DNA of 64,000 bases from the NCBI RefSeq assembly GCF_019097595.1, contig NC_080713.1, positions 8,135,699 through 8,199,698 on the forward strand, read 5' to 3'. Source of the stretch: Hemibagrus wyckioides (Eukaryota; Chordata; Actinopteri; Siluriformes; Bagridae). The translations under genes and the position numbers were made by a program. Of this stretch, positions 22,930 to 34,081 are shown piece after piece; the stretch's first letter is position 1; each line of letters starts with the position of its first letter. The notes under the pieces were generated by a model that saw only the letters and a list, made by a program, of their open reading frames with translations, was not told where the DNA came from and made no database searches.

Positions 22930-23640
22930 TTAGGAAAACCTGTACACCTGCTTACTCATGCAATTATCTAATCAGCCAATCATGTGGCAGCAGTGCAATG
23001 TATAAAAATAATGCTGATACAGGCCAGCAGCTTCAAATAATGTTCACATCAGCCATCAGAATGAGGAAAAATGTCATCTCAGTTATATTCACTGTGGCAG
23101 GATTGGTGGTGCCAGACAGGCTGGTTTATATTTTTCTATAACTGCTGATCTCCTGGGATTTTCACACACAAACAGTTTACTCTGAATGATGCAATACAGA
23201 AAAAACATCCAGTGAGCAGCAGTTCTAAGACAGAAATGCCTTGTTAATGAGAGGGGTCATTGGTGAATGGCCAGACTAGTTCTAGCTGACAGAAAGGCTA
23301 CAGTAACTCAGATATTCACTCTGTATAATTGCTAGTGAGAGCATCTTAGAATGCACAATACGTCAAAACCTGAGGAACAACATCAGACAAGGTGTTCAAC
23401 ATACTCCAGTGGTCTTCCTAGTCACTGGATCTGAATCCAGTAGAACACCTTTGGGATGTGAAAGAACAGGAATGAAAGCACACCTGTAAAATCTGCAGGA
23501 ATTGAGTGATGCAGTCATGTCATCATGAAACTGACGTCATCCAACATCTTTTGGGATCCATACCATGTAGAAATGGGGCTGTTTGAGAGTGATGAGAGGC
23601 CCTAGCAAGTATTAGTATAGTGTTCGTAATAAAGTGTTTT
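22930..23640 (+). mobile_element. Internally deleted Tc1-like element (family A)
   Basis: The best family A copy. The left end begins 'ttaggaaaacctgtacacc', followed by the transposase N-terminal region ('tgctgatctcctgggatttt', 'ggccagactagttctagctg', 'gcatcttagaatgcacaat'). It then jumps to the C-terminal region ('ctggatctgaatccagtaga') and ends in 'tattagtatagtgttcgtaa'. The central catalytic core between about 23385 and 23410 is deleted, so it cannot make an active enzyme. Confidence 0.82.
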
Positions 23641-24369
23641 GTGATTGTATGTGACAGACAGTTGGAGCTGAATCTCAAATGTATTGTGGCAAAGACTGCT
23701 ACCAAGGCGTATCTTAACTTAAATTTATTTATTAACTTTTTATTTGTTTATATACCTTTCATAAAACCAAGATAGGTTTGACTGAATTGATGTAATAGAG
23801 ATAGAAACTTACACACAGACACATTAATAACCATTAAAAACAACCATTTATAAGTCATTAATAGCTACAAATATAGCTAGAATGAGTATACTAATTAGTT
23901 CATTTAGAGAGCAGAGCCTTAATGTGAGCAGATGGGCTACTAAATCTCTTTCTAAAATAAATCCATTCTTTCATCTTAGAAAAGCTGTTAAGATAATAAA
24001 GATAATGTCACTACATGAGGCAGAAAAGCTAGTTTGTGATGCCTTGCTGTCTGGATGGTGCAGTAGGTATATAAACTGCAGAGAATGGTCTAGTGTTTTA
24101 ATATGTGAGTGAACATCTGGACTCCATCTTCAATCAAAAGGTGCATGCTCTTTGTTAGTATTTCTAATAATGAAGGCTACATCGGGGCAGTGCTTTTTCT
24201 TACAAAGCCACATTCAGTTACCAGTAACCCTGAGTACATCTGCTGTCTAGACCTGAACCATCCTCATGCTCTAGTTGTATTTTTGGAGTGTTTATCACTT
24301 GAAAACAACTTGCTGCTGCTGAGATTGCCCCCACAGCTAAAGATCACCATGAGATTACTATAGATGGTA
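23641..24369. other. Non-coding, possibly upstream LINE remnant
   Basis: No motif firmly recognised. It directly precedes a LINE 3' UTR and could contain decayed LINE sequence. Confidence 0.3.
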
Positions 24370-24835
24370 CCACATAAAAACCGTAATGATGACAATGGAT
24401 GCTCCTTCTTAAATTGCCTTAAGACTGCAATTGCTGCAAGTCTCCATCACTGAACAGCAAATAAATTCCACTCTATATATAGTAGACTTAAGTTAAAGCT
24501 ATAATTAACTCAAAAAATGACTTTGGGCTCATGCTCATAAGTTGATCTGAAGACCATAAGTTCCTTTTCCTTTTTACACAGTTAGCACTTTGTGACTATA
24601 TGGTATAGTTACAGATGTTATAGATGAGAAATTATTTATAATAAAACTCACATCACTCAGATGATGATGTGTTCCCTTTTGGGTTTGGTTCCTCTGGTTC
24701 TGTCCTCATGTTGTCTCAAGGAGTCCTGTCACCATTGCCTCTGACTTGTATGTTGACAATCAGTGACAATGTACATTGTTGAAAATGCTATACAAATAAA
24801 GTTGAATTGAATGGAATTAAATTAAATCTCATTTC
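24370..24835 (+). mobile_element. L2-type LINE 3' UTR
   Basis: Contains 'gatgctccttcttaaattgc', 'cttaagactgcaattgctgc', 'tgttcccttttgggtttggt' and ends 'ctatacaaataaagttg' plus an AATTG-type tail. Order and tail match 20095-20330 and 25235-25712. Confidence 0.78.
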
Positions 24836-25234
24836 TTTCAGAAAAAGAAAGCCACACACACAAGTTCAGTTGTATGTAAACACCTAACAGTTATACCTAG
24901 CAGCATACTATGTGCCACATTTCACAGAGTTAAAAGGGAAGATTCTCTAACAAGATTGGGAGAAATTACTTAAAAGACCTTAGTTTCCTAACCTTAGTTA
25001 GAAAAACATCATTTTCCTGATGTTTCCCTAGGCAGACCATTGTACACACTGTACAGTGCTTGATTTTCACTTGTTTTATGCCTACTTGAATCCTGGCTAT
25101 GGAATTGTCAATAGAAATGTTTAAAAAAAAAAACTCTGAATGTATTCAAAATGCTAGGATATGATCGTAGAATTTGTGCTAGATTGCAAATGGTAATCGT
25201 ATGTAGTGATCTAGAGGCATCTAGAGATTGGGCT

Positions 25235-25712
25235 AGCTCCAGTAGACCTTTATTGAGAAGAGGCCAACCCTGCGAGGATCCTTAGGCATCCAGAGATGGA
25301 CCAGCTCTAGCTGGATTCTGCATCATGAGGGTTTGGGTATTTAAAGCAACCCTATGTGGACTTTAAGGATGACAACAACCTCCTAATTAATACACAAAAT
25401 AACATTCTACATATGCTGTATCTGCATCACACAACTGACTGTACATGACTGTAGAAAGGACATTGTTCATAATCACACTCTCCAGTGTCACCCAAATGAG
25501 GATGAGGTTCCCTTTTGAGTCTGGCTTCTCTCAAGGTTTCTTCCTGATACCATCTAAGGGAGTTTTTCCTTGCCTCAGGCTTGCTCACTAGGGATGATTC
25601 TGTCTAACATCTAGGACTTTTGCACTATGTTTCTTATGTTCTGTGAAACTGCATTGAGACAATGGCCATTGTTAAAAGCGCTATACAAATAAAATTGAAT
25701 CGAATTGAAAAA
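25235..25712 (+). mobile_element. L2-type LINE 3' UTR, best preserved
   Basis: Includes 'atccagagatggaccagctc', 'gatgacaacaacctcctaat', 'gaggatgaggttccctttt', 'aagggagtttttccttgcc', 'aaagcgctatacaaataaa' and the terminal 'attgaatcgaattgaa' tail. It is the least diverged of the three 3' ends and probably the youngest. Confidence 0.82.
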
Positions 25713-25754
25713 TCATCAGGAGCAAACAATGCAGTAGCATTTGTATAGTGGTTA

Positions 25755-25915
25755 GTGTCTGGGGAATAGTAGCTCAGTGTTTACTTCACACTCATATGCT
25801 TACAAGTTCAATTCTTGCCACTTTCATGTGTACATAGGGATTTCATGTTCTCTCCATGCTTCGGGACATGTGTCTTGTGATGAGTTGGCATGCTGTCTTG
25901 TTCCCAGAGTTAATG
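25755..25915 (+). mobile_element. Truncated Mermaid/DANA-like SINE (first of a pair)
   Basis: Head-to-middle part of the SINE ('tagctcagtgtttacttcac', 'caagttcaattcttgcc', 'catgttctctccatgcttcg'), followed by the 'gtgtcttgtgatgagttggc' part; the region between is deleted. The next SINE starts 3 bp later. Confidence 0.7.
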
Positions 25916-25917
25916 TC

Positions 25918-26150
25918 AGGGCACAGTGGCTTAGCGGCTTGCAAATCACACATGCTCAGGGTTGGAGGTTCAATTCTTGCATCCGCCCTAGGTCAGTGAG
26001 GTTTTCATGTTCTCCCTGTGCTTTGAGACATGTGTCTTGTGATGGGTTAGCACCCTGTCCAGCATGTCCCCTATCTTGAGCCTTGAATCCTTTGGTATAG
26101 GCTCCAGGCTCCCTGTTTAGTATAAGCAGTACAGAAAATGTATGGATGGC
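25918..26150 (+). mobile_element. Mermaid/DANA-like SINE (second of a pair)
   Basis: Same orientation and the same internal deletion as its neighbour: 'ggcacagtggcttagcggct', B-box-like 'aggttcaattcttgc', then 'gacatgtgtcttgtgatggg' and a 3' end with 'tataagcagtacagaaaatg'. The identical deletion suggests a tandem duplication or a shared deleted subfamily. Confidence 0.75.
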
Positions 26151-26494
26151 TAGTGTCACTAACATGATCATGATTTTGAATGCTGCTTGCTTCCTCATTG
26201 AGCTCTGCTATGCAATATGTTGATGATTTGTGAATCAGTCCTAATAAACCACACACTCTGTACAGACATTTATTCTGCCTCAACATGGTGCTTGTTGTAG
26301 TTAGCAAGATGAAACGATATGTAAACCAACACACTTAACTAAAGACTGAGAGCACAGGTTTGATAAATATATATTTACATTTTATTTTTTCACAGATTCA
26401 ATTGAACATGTAACCTTTACGGTTTGGGAATGTAAAGGCTAGTTCATTTTAGTGGATGTACACAATTTTATAGTAGTTCTGACTCCGGACCACT

Positions 26495-26735
26495 TACTTA
26501 TTCATTCTGGTTAAGATTGCAATGGAGTCGGAGCCCATCCTAGAGTCACTGGTGAGGCAGGAATACAACCACATATGGAAGTCAACCTGTGATGGACACA
26601 TTCACCCCTAGATATAATTTAGCATAGTCAATCTGCCTACCAGCTTGTTTTTGTAACGTGGGAGGAAACCGGAAGACTTTACTCACTCGACTTAGACAGA
26701 ACCCTGAGCTCAAGATCATACCAGGAACTCTGGAG
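26495..26735 (-). mobile_element. Degenerate Mermaid/DANA-like SINE
   Basis: Reverse orientation. Recognised from 'gagcccatcctagagtcact', 'caacctgtgatggacacatt' and 'gggaggaaaccggaagac'. Heavily diverged. Confidence 0.65.
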
Positions 26736-27341
26736 CTGAAACGGTAACGTTTTAAAAGGAAAATCCTACCTCCACCTTGTGATGGTTTGCCATATCTTAC
26801 CTGCCCTGAACAACAAAAAAAGCAATTCAAACAGGATAAATGGAATATTTTGCTGTAATACTCTGAGGCCATTCTCTTCTCCAAATCTTTGTGAGCAGAG
26901 ATGTCCTGATGCATCAGCTACACTTTAGTTCAGAAGAGTTTGAACTCTGAAAGGCAGTGATAGCTTTTTCACAAGCTTAGATAAATTATTTGATACTTCC
27001 CTGTTTGCGGTCTTTGTCCTTCTACTCTTTCTGTGATCATTAAGTACCAAGTGTTGAGAAAGAATGCTGGTAGATCAAATACTAACCTTACTTGTGTAAT
27101 ACATTGGAAATAAAGGATATTGCATCCACTGACGATGACAAAGACAGGTACACAAGGATCCCTATTTATACGGCTACATATTAAAGGTTAATTGGGAACA
27201 GGTGACAACAGGGTAGGAGAACAATGGGAAAGGCGTGGCACAAAATACAAACAAAGAAGCAGGCCTCCAAGGTTCACCTGTCAGCTCCCTGTCCCTGGGC
27301 CTGGCAGGGAACTGTCCAGCTGTTCCTGATACTAAACTTCT
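26736..27341. other. Non-coding, no feature recognised
   Basis: No transposon or exon recognised. 27160-27340 flanks the 48-bp minisatellite and contains 'gggaacaggtgacaacaggg'-style sequence of a type common in fish repeats, family unknown. Confidence 0.3.
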
Positions 27342-27485
27342 GGGTTTGGTACTGGCACTGAAAGGTAACTCCTCAGATGGGGGATCAGTGGGTTTGGTAC
27401 TGGCACTGAAAGGTAACTCCTCAGATGTGGGATCAATGGGTTTGGTACTGGCACTGAAAGGTAACTCCTCAGATGGGGGATCAAA
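27342..27485. repeat. 48-bp minisatellite, three copies
   Basis: Units begin at 27342, 27390 and 27438 with 'gggtttggtactggcactga' and a 48-bp period; only a few substitutions separate them. The minus strand stays open through it (16-residue repeat with core SEELPFSASTKP in a 128-codon frame, 27174-27560). Coding status is unsupported, but low divergence indicates recent amplification. Confidence 0.9.
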
Positions 27486-28305
27486 CAAAACGCAGCTACA
27501 GGATTTTGCAGGATCCTGCCGCTGGACCACCAGGCATACTGTCTGTCCAGTAAATCTCATGCAGAATTCTAATGAGAGAGTTGATTTGATCTGTTATAAA
27601 TAAACACTAAAATGAAGTAATCTTTTTAAGAGGGTCATGCTTAGTCTTAATCAAGAGAAATCAAAACAGAAATAGCATTTTCTTTGATTTTCTCGTGGGA
27701 TGATTGGTCTTTTGTCAATAATATTGCATACTGTAAATCTGATAATTATTTGAGTGTCAAATGTTTCTAGCATACTTCTAGTTAGAAATTTCACTTTTTC
27801 CTAGATATGGGCCACATAAGTGATTGTCCACTGGCCCACATCTGGCCCTCATCTAAATAGCAAGACCATTTCTGAAACATAACAACACCTCTATCAGGAG
27901 CCAGAGATTTTATGTCTCACGTCTGTATAGCTACTGCAACCCAGGCACAGGTAATAACCCTAGTTTTAAAATGACCTTTAAAAGAAAGTATATGCTCTAA
28001 TTGACTTGGCAGAAGAAATGCAGGCTAATATGAAATGAGTTAAAAACTGAAAAACTGAAATTAATATCTTTAGCACAGGTATATGTGTAAAGATTTGAGT
28101 ACTTTGTAATGCTTCCTTAAAAAACACGTTGAGTTGTATTATTTTGCATAGATTCTATAGATACAGTGTTTGCTATTTTTGAAATCCATAAAATAGGTTA
28201 AATTAAGTAAGTAAGTAAGTAAGTATAATATTGAGACAATTCAGCCTGCTGACAGATTTGTTTTTACCATATTTTACCTAATTTACTTACTTCACTTCAT
28301 TGTAG
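27486..28305. other. Non-coding; (AAGT)n at 28204-28226
   Basis: Apart from a short tetranucleotide run I recognise nothing. 27830-27850 ('tggcccacatctggccc') is a small direct repeat. Confidence 0.4.
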
Positions 28306-28387
28306 AAATTTCAAAAATGGCAGACATTGCATCTCTTAGCAAAGTCAGACCGCCTTGCCTGGAATCTCGCCTGTATTGAAGAGAGAG
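28306..28387 (+). other. Candidate orphan exon (weak)
   Basis: An 82-bp segment lies between a good acceptor (pyrimidine-rich tract ending 'cacttcattgtag') and a good donor ('gagag|gtgaat'). One frame is open and yields protein-like sequence containing QTLHLLAKSDRLAWNLACIE. I do not recognise the family and see no partner exon, so this may be chance. Confidence 0.2.
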
Positions 28388-28795
28388 GTGAATAACAGAT
28401 GGTGTGTGGGTATGTGTGTCTCAGAGGTCTTTTGTTTACTGTTCTGTTGTACTGCCTGATTTCCACCTGCTTTTTCTTACACATGATAGACCTTCATATT
28501 CACAAACTCAAAGAAAATCTGGATGATGGAACATGTGAACATTGCTACTTACTGACACAAAATAATAGTTCTCCGGCGGCTAGCTAGCATGCTAGTTCTA
28601 AAAAAAATCGCAAACTACTTTGTAAAGCAATAGTCCTATATAGGTAGCCAGTGTCTACTGTACTTCTGTGCACATGCCTATGTTCCCTGCTTACAATATT
28701 TTGAGGTGATTAACCGAGTCTACCTCAGAATTCCTGATTCCCATTCATCACTTTTCCTTTTTTCTGGTTCTTAGTCATTGTTTCTTAGTCGTGAC
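28388..28795. other. Non-coding, no feature recognised
   Basis: No repeat or exon recognised apart from a small 'gctagctagcatgctag' palindromic cluster near 28580-28596. Confidence 0.4.
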
Positions 28796-29605
<810 letters not shown>

Positions 29606-29664
29606 TATGCTGGTGTCGATTTCTGCCAGTGTTTTAGATTGATTAGAATGGATATGCTTTTGAA

Positions 29665-29800
29665 GGGGCAGCAGCACAGTGGTGGTCAATTTTCTCCCTC
29701 ACAGCTCCAGTTGTTCATGGTTTGAGACTTGCATCCCATTTCTAGTCCCAGTCATCCAGGGATAAGCTCCAGATTCATGACCCTGAAGATCAATACATTG
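29665..29800 (+). mobile_element. SINE fragment (Mermaid/DANA-like)
   Basis: Head-like 'ggcagcagcacagtggtgg', 'tccctcacagctccagttg' and 'tcatccagggataagctcca' suggest a short, diverged, internally deleted copy. Confidence 0.5.
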
Positions 29801-31566
29801 ATGAAGATTTATGTTTAACTGCCCGGTCAGTCTGTATTCTGATACTCTTTAAAGAGCTCATTCTGAATCCAAGTATATACATCAATAAAAGAAGACTCAG
29901 CATGCACAGTTATATATTAGGGGAAAAGGAAATATAACATAAAAATAACAGCAAATGCAAAATCTTAATCGATCGATCCACAGAGTACGCATTTAATGCA
30001 AATACTCAGTTTAATCTACAACATGAGTAAAATTACATTTCGTTCCAAAATGAATTATATAAATAAAATAAGCTTTTATCCACTGTAAAGCTGGAGTTAG
30101 AATAAAATCACTTGGCTAGAGAGCATTAAAGCAAGCTTGTTTTTTAATGTTTTGCCTGATTCTTTCAGCTTTCTGTTATGTTCAGTTTAAAAATTGTATT
30201 TACTTTGCAATTTATTTCCAGCCGGTTGCTAATGTACACATAATCATGTGCAACTTGTCTAAAATGACCAAATCAAACATGGAAAGGAATTGCAATTTAG
30301 CAGATGAGATGGCAAAGAAACATGATTACTTATTCATATCACACACTAAAATGAGTTCCTGCTATGTACACACTCTAAGATGGAGCAATTGCAAACATGA
30401 AACACTAATTGATAAATCTCTTCTTTTTTTTTTTTCCTCAGGTAAGGCCCAAAAAACATACTCCATATATGAAATATATGGAGCTTTGGTACGTGGCAGA
30501 GTCATGTTGTGAATTAAAGTCGTATCAGTGCCGACACAGCTTGCAGTTCTAATCAAAATGGAAAACAGAGACAAGATGCTGCAGGAAAAGATATTTATAG
30601 GCAATATATTTCATATTGGAAGTGCTCGGTGCTTGCAATTTCAAAATAATGGCTGGCTTCTGGTACATGATTGCATTTATGTTGCAGTTGAGAAAGTCAT
30701 GTCATGTAACAACTCAGGACATCTGGTTCAAATGAACCACACAGTCCAAAAAAACGGGTGCAAAAAAATGCAAGTCACAATCTATCCAGCACACAGAAAC
30801 CAGAAAGCAGTCCAACATAATAAATATAAGCCACGAAATGGAACAAAATGGCCCAAAGACATGGCAAGTAGAAAATTCTACTCAATTAACCATCATTGCG
30901 GACCAAAGGAGTCAAAACCCGTCCAGCACCTCCAAACAAGGTAGAGTCAATACAAAATATAGAGTATAGGGGGTAGAGTCAGCACATTGTGATTCAAGCT
31001 TTAGGTTTGGTTTTCGTTTAGGGTTAGAGTTAAACCTCTAGACTTTGGATTCTGAGGAGCATCTTGGACCAACTTTTGCACACCAGCTAAACATTGCTAG
31101 GCAAGGTTTGTCTCTAGAGACTTTACATCAAAATGTGAAGCTGTCCCTGCCCTGTCTGTACCCCTCACATCCATACCATATACATCACAGAGGAAGATGT
31201 TTGGCGTCCACTCAGACATTATACATATCCCCAATGGGTGCTCAAAGTTTTTAAATGACATTTTTTCCCATGGCCACACCACAGCTGGACAAACAATGCA
31301 CAATGATGCTGTAATGTTTCGTTCACTTCACAATCATACACACCTGTGAGCTATGAACAGACATCATATTCAGCTTTCGGTACAATGCAGCACTACCGAA
31401 TAATCGAGGAATAAAGGCTTCAGCTTAAATCAAATTTTAGTACTTCACTAAATACTTAATACTTACCACTCCTGCAATGCATCATCTCTCTGGCTGCAGA
31501 ATCAGATCACCTCACAACCAGGTGTGAAGATACTTTCTTCAACTCAAAACTCCAAAACTAAAAAAC
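29801..31566. other. Non-coding, no gene recognised
   Basis: A 138-codon open frame (30528-30944) lacks any recognisable domain and has codons typical of AT-rich non-coding sequence. A short GGGTTAGAGTT motif occurs at 31020-31031. No repeat family recognised. Confidence 0.4.
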
Positions 31567-31685
<119 letters not shown>

Positions 31686-31735
31686 CTTTATTCATCCCAA
31701 TGGGAAATTTACAATTGTGTCAATCAGAGTGATCC
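31686..31735 (-). mobile_element. Retroposon 3' end feeding the ATAG array
   Basis: On the minus strand this reads 'tttcccattgggatgaataa' then 'agta' followed by (TCTA)n, a 3' terminus I know from fish retroposons where the short tandem tail seeds a microsatellite. The family (LINE or SINE) and the body further right (to about 31990) are uncertain. Confidence 0.5.
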
Positions 31736-32339
31736 CTTAAAAAATCACAAAGGCTCTGGTTGAACTTATGAACCTGATCTATCAAACATCTGGCCATCAG
31801 ATTGGACAACAATAACAACACTGACTCTTGACAATATGAAAAAGACGCAGCACGCTGTCTGTTCAGCCTCATCTCCTTTTCCTCTTGTACCACAGCACAA
31901 TTGAATCACTATGACTTCTTCTCTGTGCTGTCAGTAACAGGATCAAATTGCAAGCGATCACTCAGACTGCTTCATAGACAATCAGCCTTACCACTTCCTG
32001 CCTATAGGAATGCCACACTACACCTATATAATGCCAGTGACCCCAGCCACCCACATCACTAAACCTCTATTTGGTTGCAGACACATGGCTTTTAGAGACA
32101 ACGCAGATGATACAGTATAAGATTTGCTTCAATAAAAATAAGAACTGTACACCCTAAATAACCAAAGGATCTAGTTGATGTTCATATTTTGCGTACACAA
32201 CCATCCACATGTACACTCAAAATGAGTTCTTTTTTATTCGAGTGGTAGTGAAGGGGTTTTAAAACAAGAAATTAGAGACAGGTTTGGAATTCTACAACCA
32301 ATTCGAAGCTTAATGAGATTTATTTATACTAAGTGAAGC
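31736..32339. other. Unclassified, possibly retroposon body
   Basis: May continue the minus-strand element ending at 31686, but I cannot confirm the family. No exon recognised. Confidence 0.3.
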
Positions 32340-32645
32340 ACCCAAACCTGTTCCAGCATGACAGTGCAGAATGTGAAGTCCATTGCGACATGGTTTGATA
32401 AGGAAAAAACTGGTCTAGTCCTGACCCCAACCTCATTAAACACTTTTGGCATAAATTAGAACACCTCAGCCAGCATCAGTTCCTGACCACACTAATGGAC
32501 AGGTGGGTGAACAGGCACAAATCCCCACGGCCACTTTCCAAAATCTATTTGGAAAGCCTTTCCAACCTTCCAAAATCTATATTAATGCCTATGGGTAGGC
32601 ATGATGGTTAGTCGTCCACATACTTTTGTTCATGTAGTGTATGTT
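32340..32645 (+). mobile_element. Tc1-like 3' fragment (family D)
   Basis: Sense-strand relic of the transposase C-terminal half: 'ctgttccagcatgacagtgc' (second catalytic region), 'tcctgaccccaacctcatta' (SPDLNPI-like) and 'cacaaatccccacggccac'. It ends in the terminal 'ccacatacttttgttcatg' then 'tagtgta'. A short internal duplication of 'ccaaaatctat' is present. The antisense remnant at 55480-56104 is the same family. Confidence 0.78.
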
Positions 32646-32653
32646 TGACATTT

Positions 32654-34081
32654 CCCAGTGGGCAATTCGATGTCGAAACGACATCAAATTGACGCCAAAA
32701 AGATGTCAAAAATATGTCAAGAAACAAGTCAAAAATGCAAATCAAATTGACAAATTTGACATCCACATATTGAGGTCTTATTTTGAACACCAAAATAATG
32801 ACACAAAAGTAAGAAATATTTTATTTATCAGGTGTTCGGCCCCTTTCTTAGTCCAAACACATCCATGGTCTATACCAGCTTTATTCCTAATTAGGGTCAA
32901 AGAGGTCTGTCCCACCCTGCCAGGCCATCACAGGGTCACACATATAGACAGACAACCACACACACTTACTTCTATGTGAGTATTCCAATTTAGAATTTCC
33001 AACCAACCTAATGTACATGTCAAACCCGGGATTCAAACCCAGGACCTTCTTGCTGTGAGGCAACAAAATTAACATTACTCTTTTGACAGAGCTTAACAAC
33101 GAGAATTCCTCTGTTCACATAAGCCACAGCAAGCTAAACTAATACAGGATATAAAAACGTGGGAAAATAGCATAGACATAAAGTACCAAACGTCATATTT
33201 CATTAAAACGTTTTCTTCTAAGTGTTAAAAGTTGCCCAAAATAATTTATATATTCTATTATATATTATATATTATATATTATATTCTTTTTGTGACTTGT
33301 CAACACATTTACCTACATGATAAAAAGACAGTGCGAGTCAGTGAGCCTGATAAAAGTTCACGTTAATGTGAAAGGGAAGGGATTGTTAGGATTGATTCTG
33401 GAGTCTTCAATTGGATCTCGTCACCCCTCCCCCATTGCAAAGCGCCATCTACAGGTGTGGCGGTGAACAGCAGAGAACGCATTTGTCAATGTGAAAAGGA
33501 ATAATTTCAGGGAATAATAAAAATAAATAAATATTAGATTAATTACAAATTTGGAGGGATGCCTGTTATTGTTATTCAGACAAGAAATGTCAAGTTTTTG
33601 TCACTGTGAAAAATTAGGCCTACTGTAAATTAATTAACTGGCAATACATTATTACAAAAAATATAGTAATTTCAGTATTGTAATTACACAGCATTATGGT
33701 ATCATTAAAAATAAAAAGAATAATAACCAGTCCGAAATATTTTTTGTTGTTGTTTTTTAAATTACTGAGATTAAAGGGAAAGTCAGTAGATGCCAAATGA
33801 TGAGGCCTTATAAGAAAAATGCTAAACAGCTGAATTATTGATGTCAATATGACATCAATTTCACGTCTAAAACATGACATTGATTTGATGTCAACTGAAT
33901 GTCAAACATTTTGGCCTACATATATAATAAACCAATTTTAGTGTAGGATTAACTTCCTATTTTAAACCAATTACCACTGGAAGAAATTGCCTTCCAAACC
34001 AAATTTAAAATAATGTTATAGCATCTTGATCAAGTCTTGACTAATATTTGACATCAAATTGATATCAGTGTGCCCGCTGGG
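32654..34081. mobile_element. Inverted-repeat DNA element rich in TTGACATC motifs
   Basis: Left end 'cccagtgggcaattcgatg'; the reverse complement of the right end is 'cccagcgggcacactgatat'. Both subterminal regions are packed with TTGA(C/T)(A/G)TCA motifs in both orientations (for example 'gacatcaaattgacg' at 32688 and 'tgacattgatttgatgtcaa' at 33874). Length is 1428 bp including a nested SINE at 32862-33066. There is no open frame, so it is non-autonomous. I recognise it as a fish repeat style but cannot name the superfamily; no clear target duplication is seen. Confidence 0.75.
32862..33066 (-). mobile_element. SINE nested in the 32654-34081 element
   Basis: Reverse-orientation Mermaid/DANA-like copy: 'aggccatcacagggtcacac', 'caatttagaatttccaacca', B-box-like 'gggattcaaaccc', then 'aggaccttcttgctgtgag'. 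It is closest in sequence to the copy at 6013-6388. The segment between the 'acatgt' and the B box is deleted. Confidence 0.8.

Noticed and set aside
30528..30944. 138-codon plus-strand frame
   Set aside because: No recognisable domain, no splice signals that fit, and codon use looks like random AT-rich sequence.
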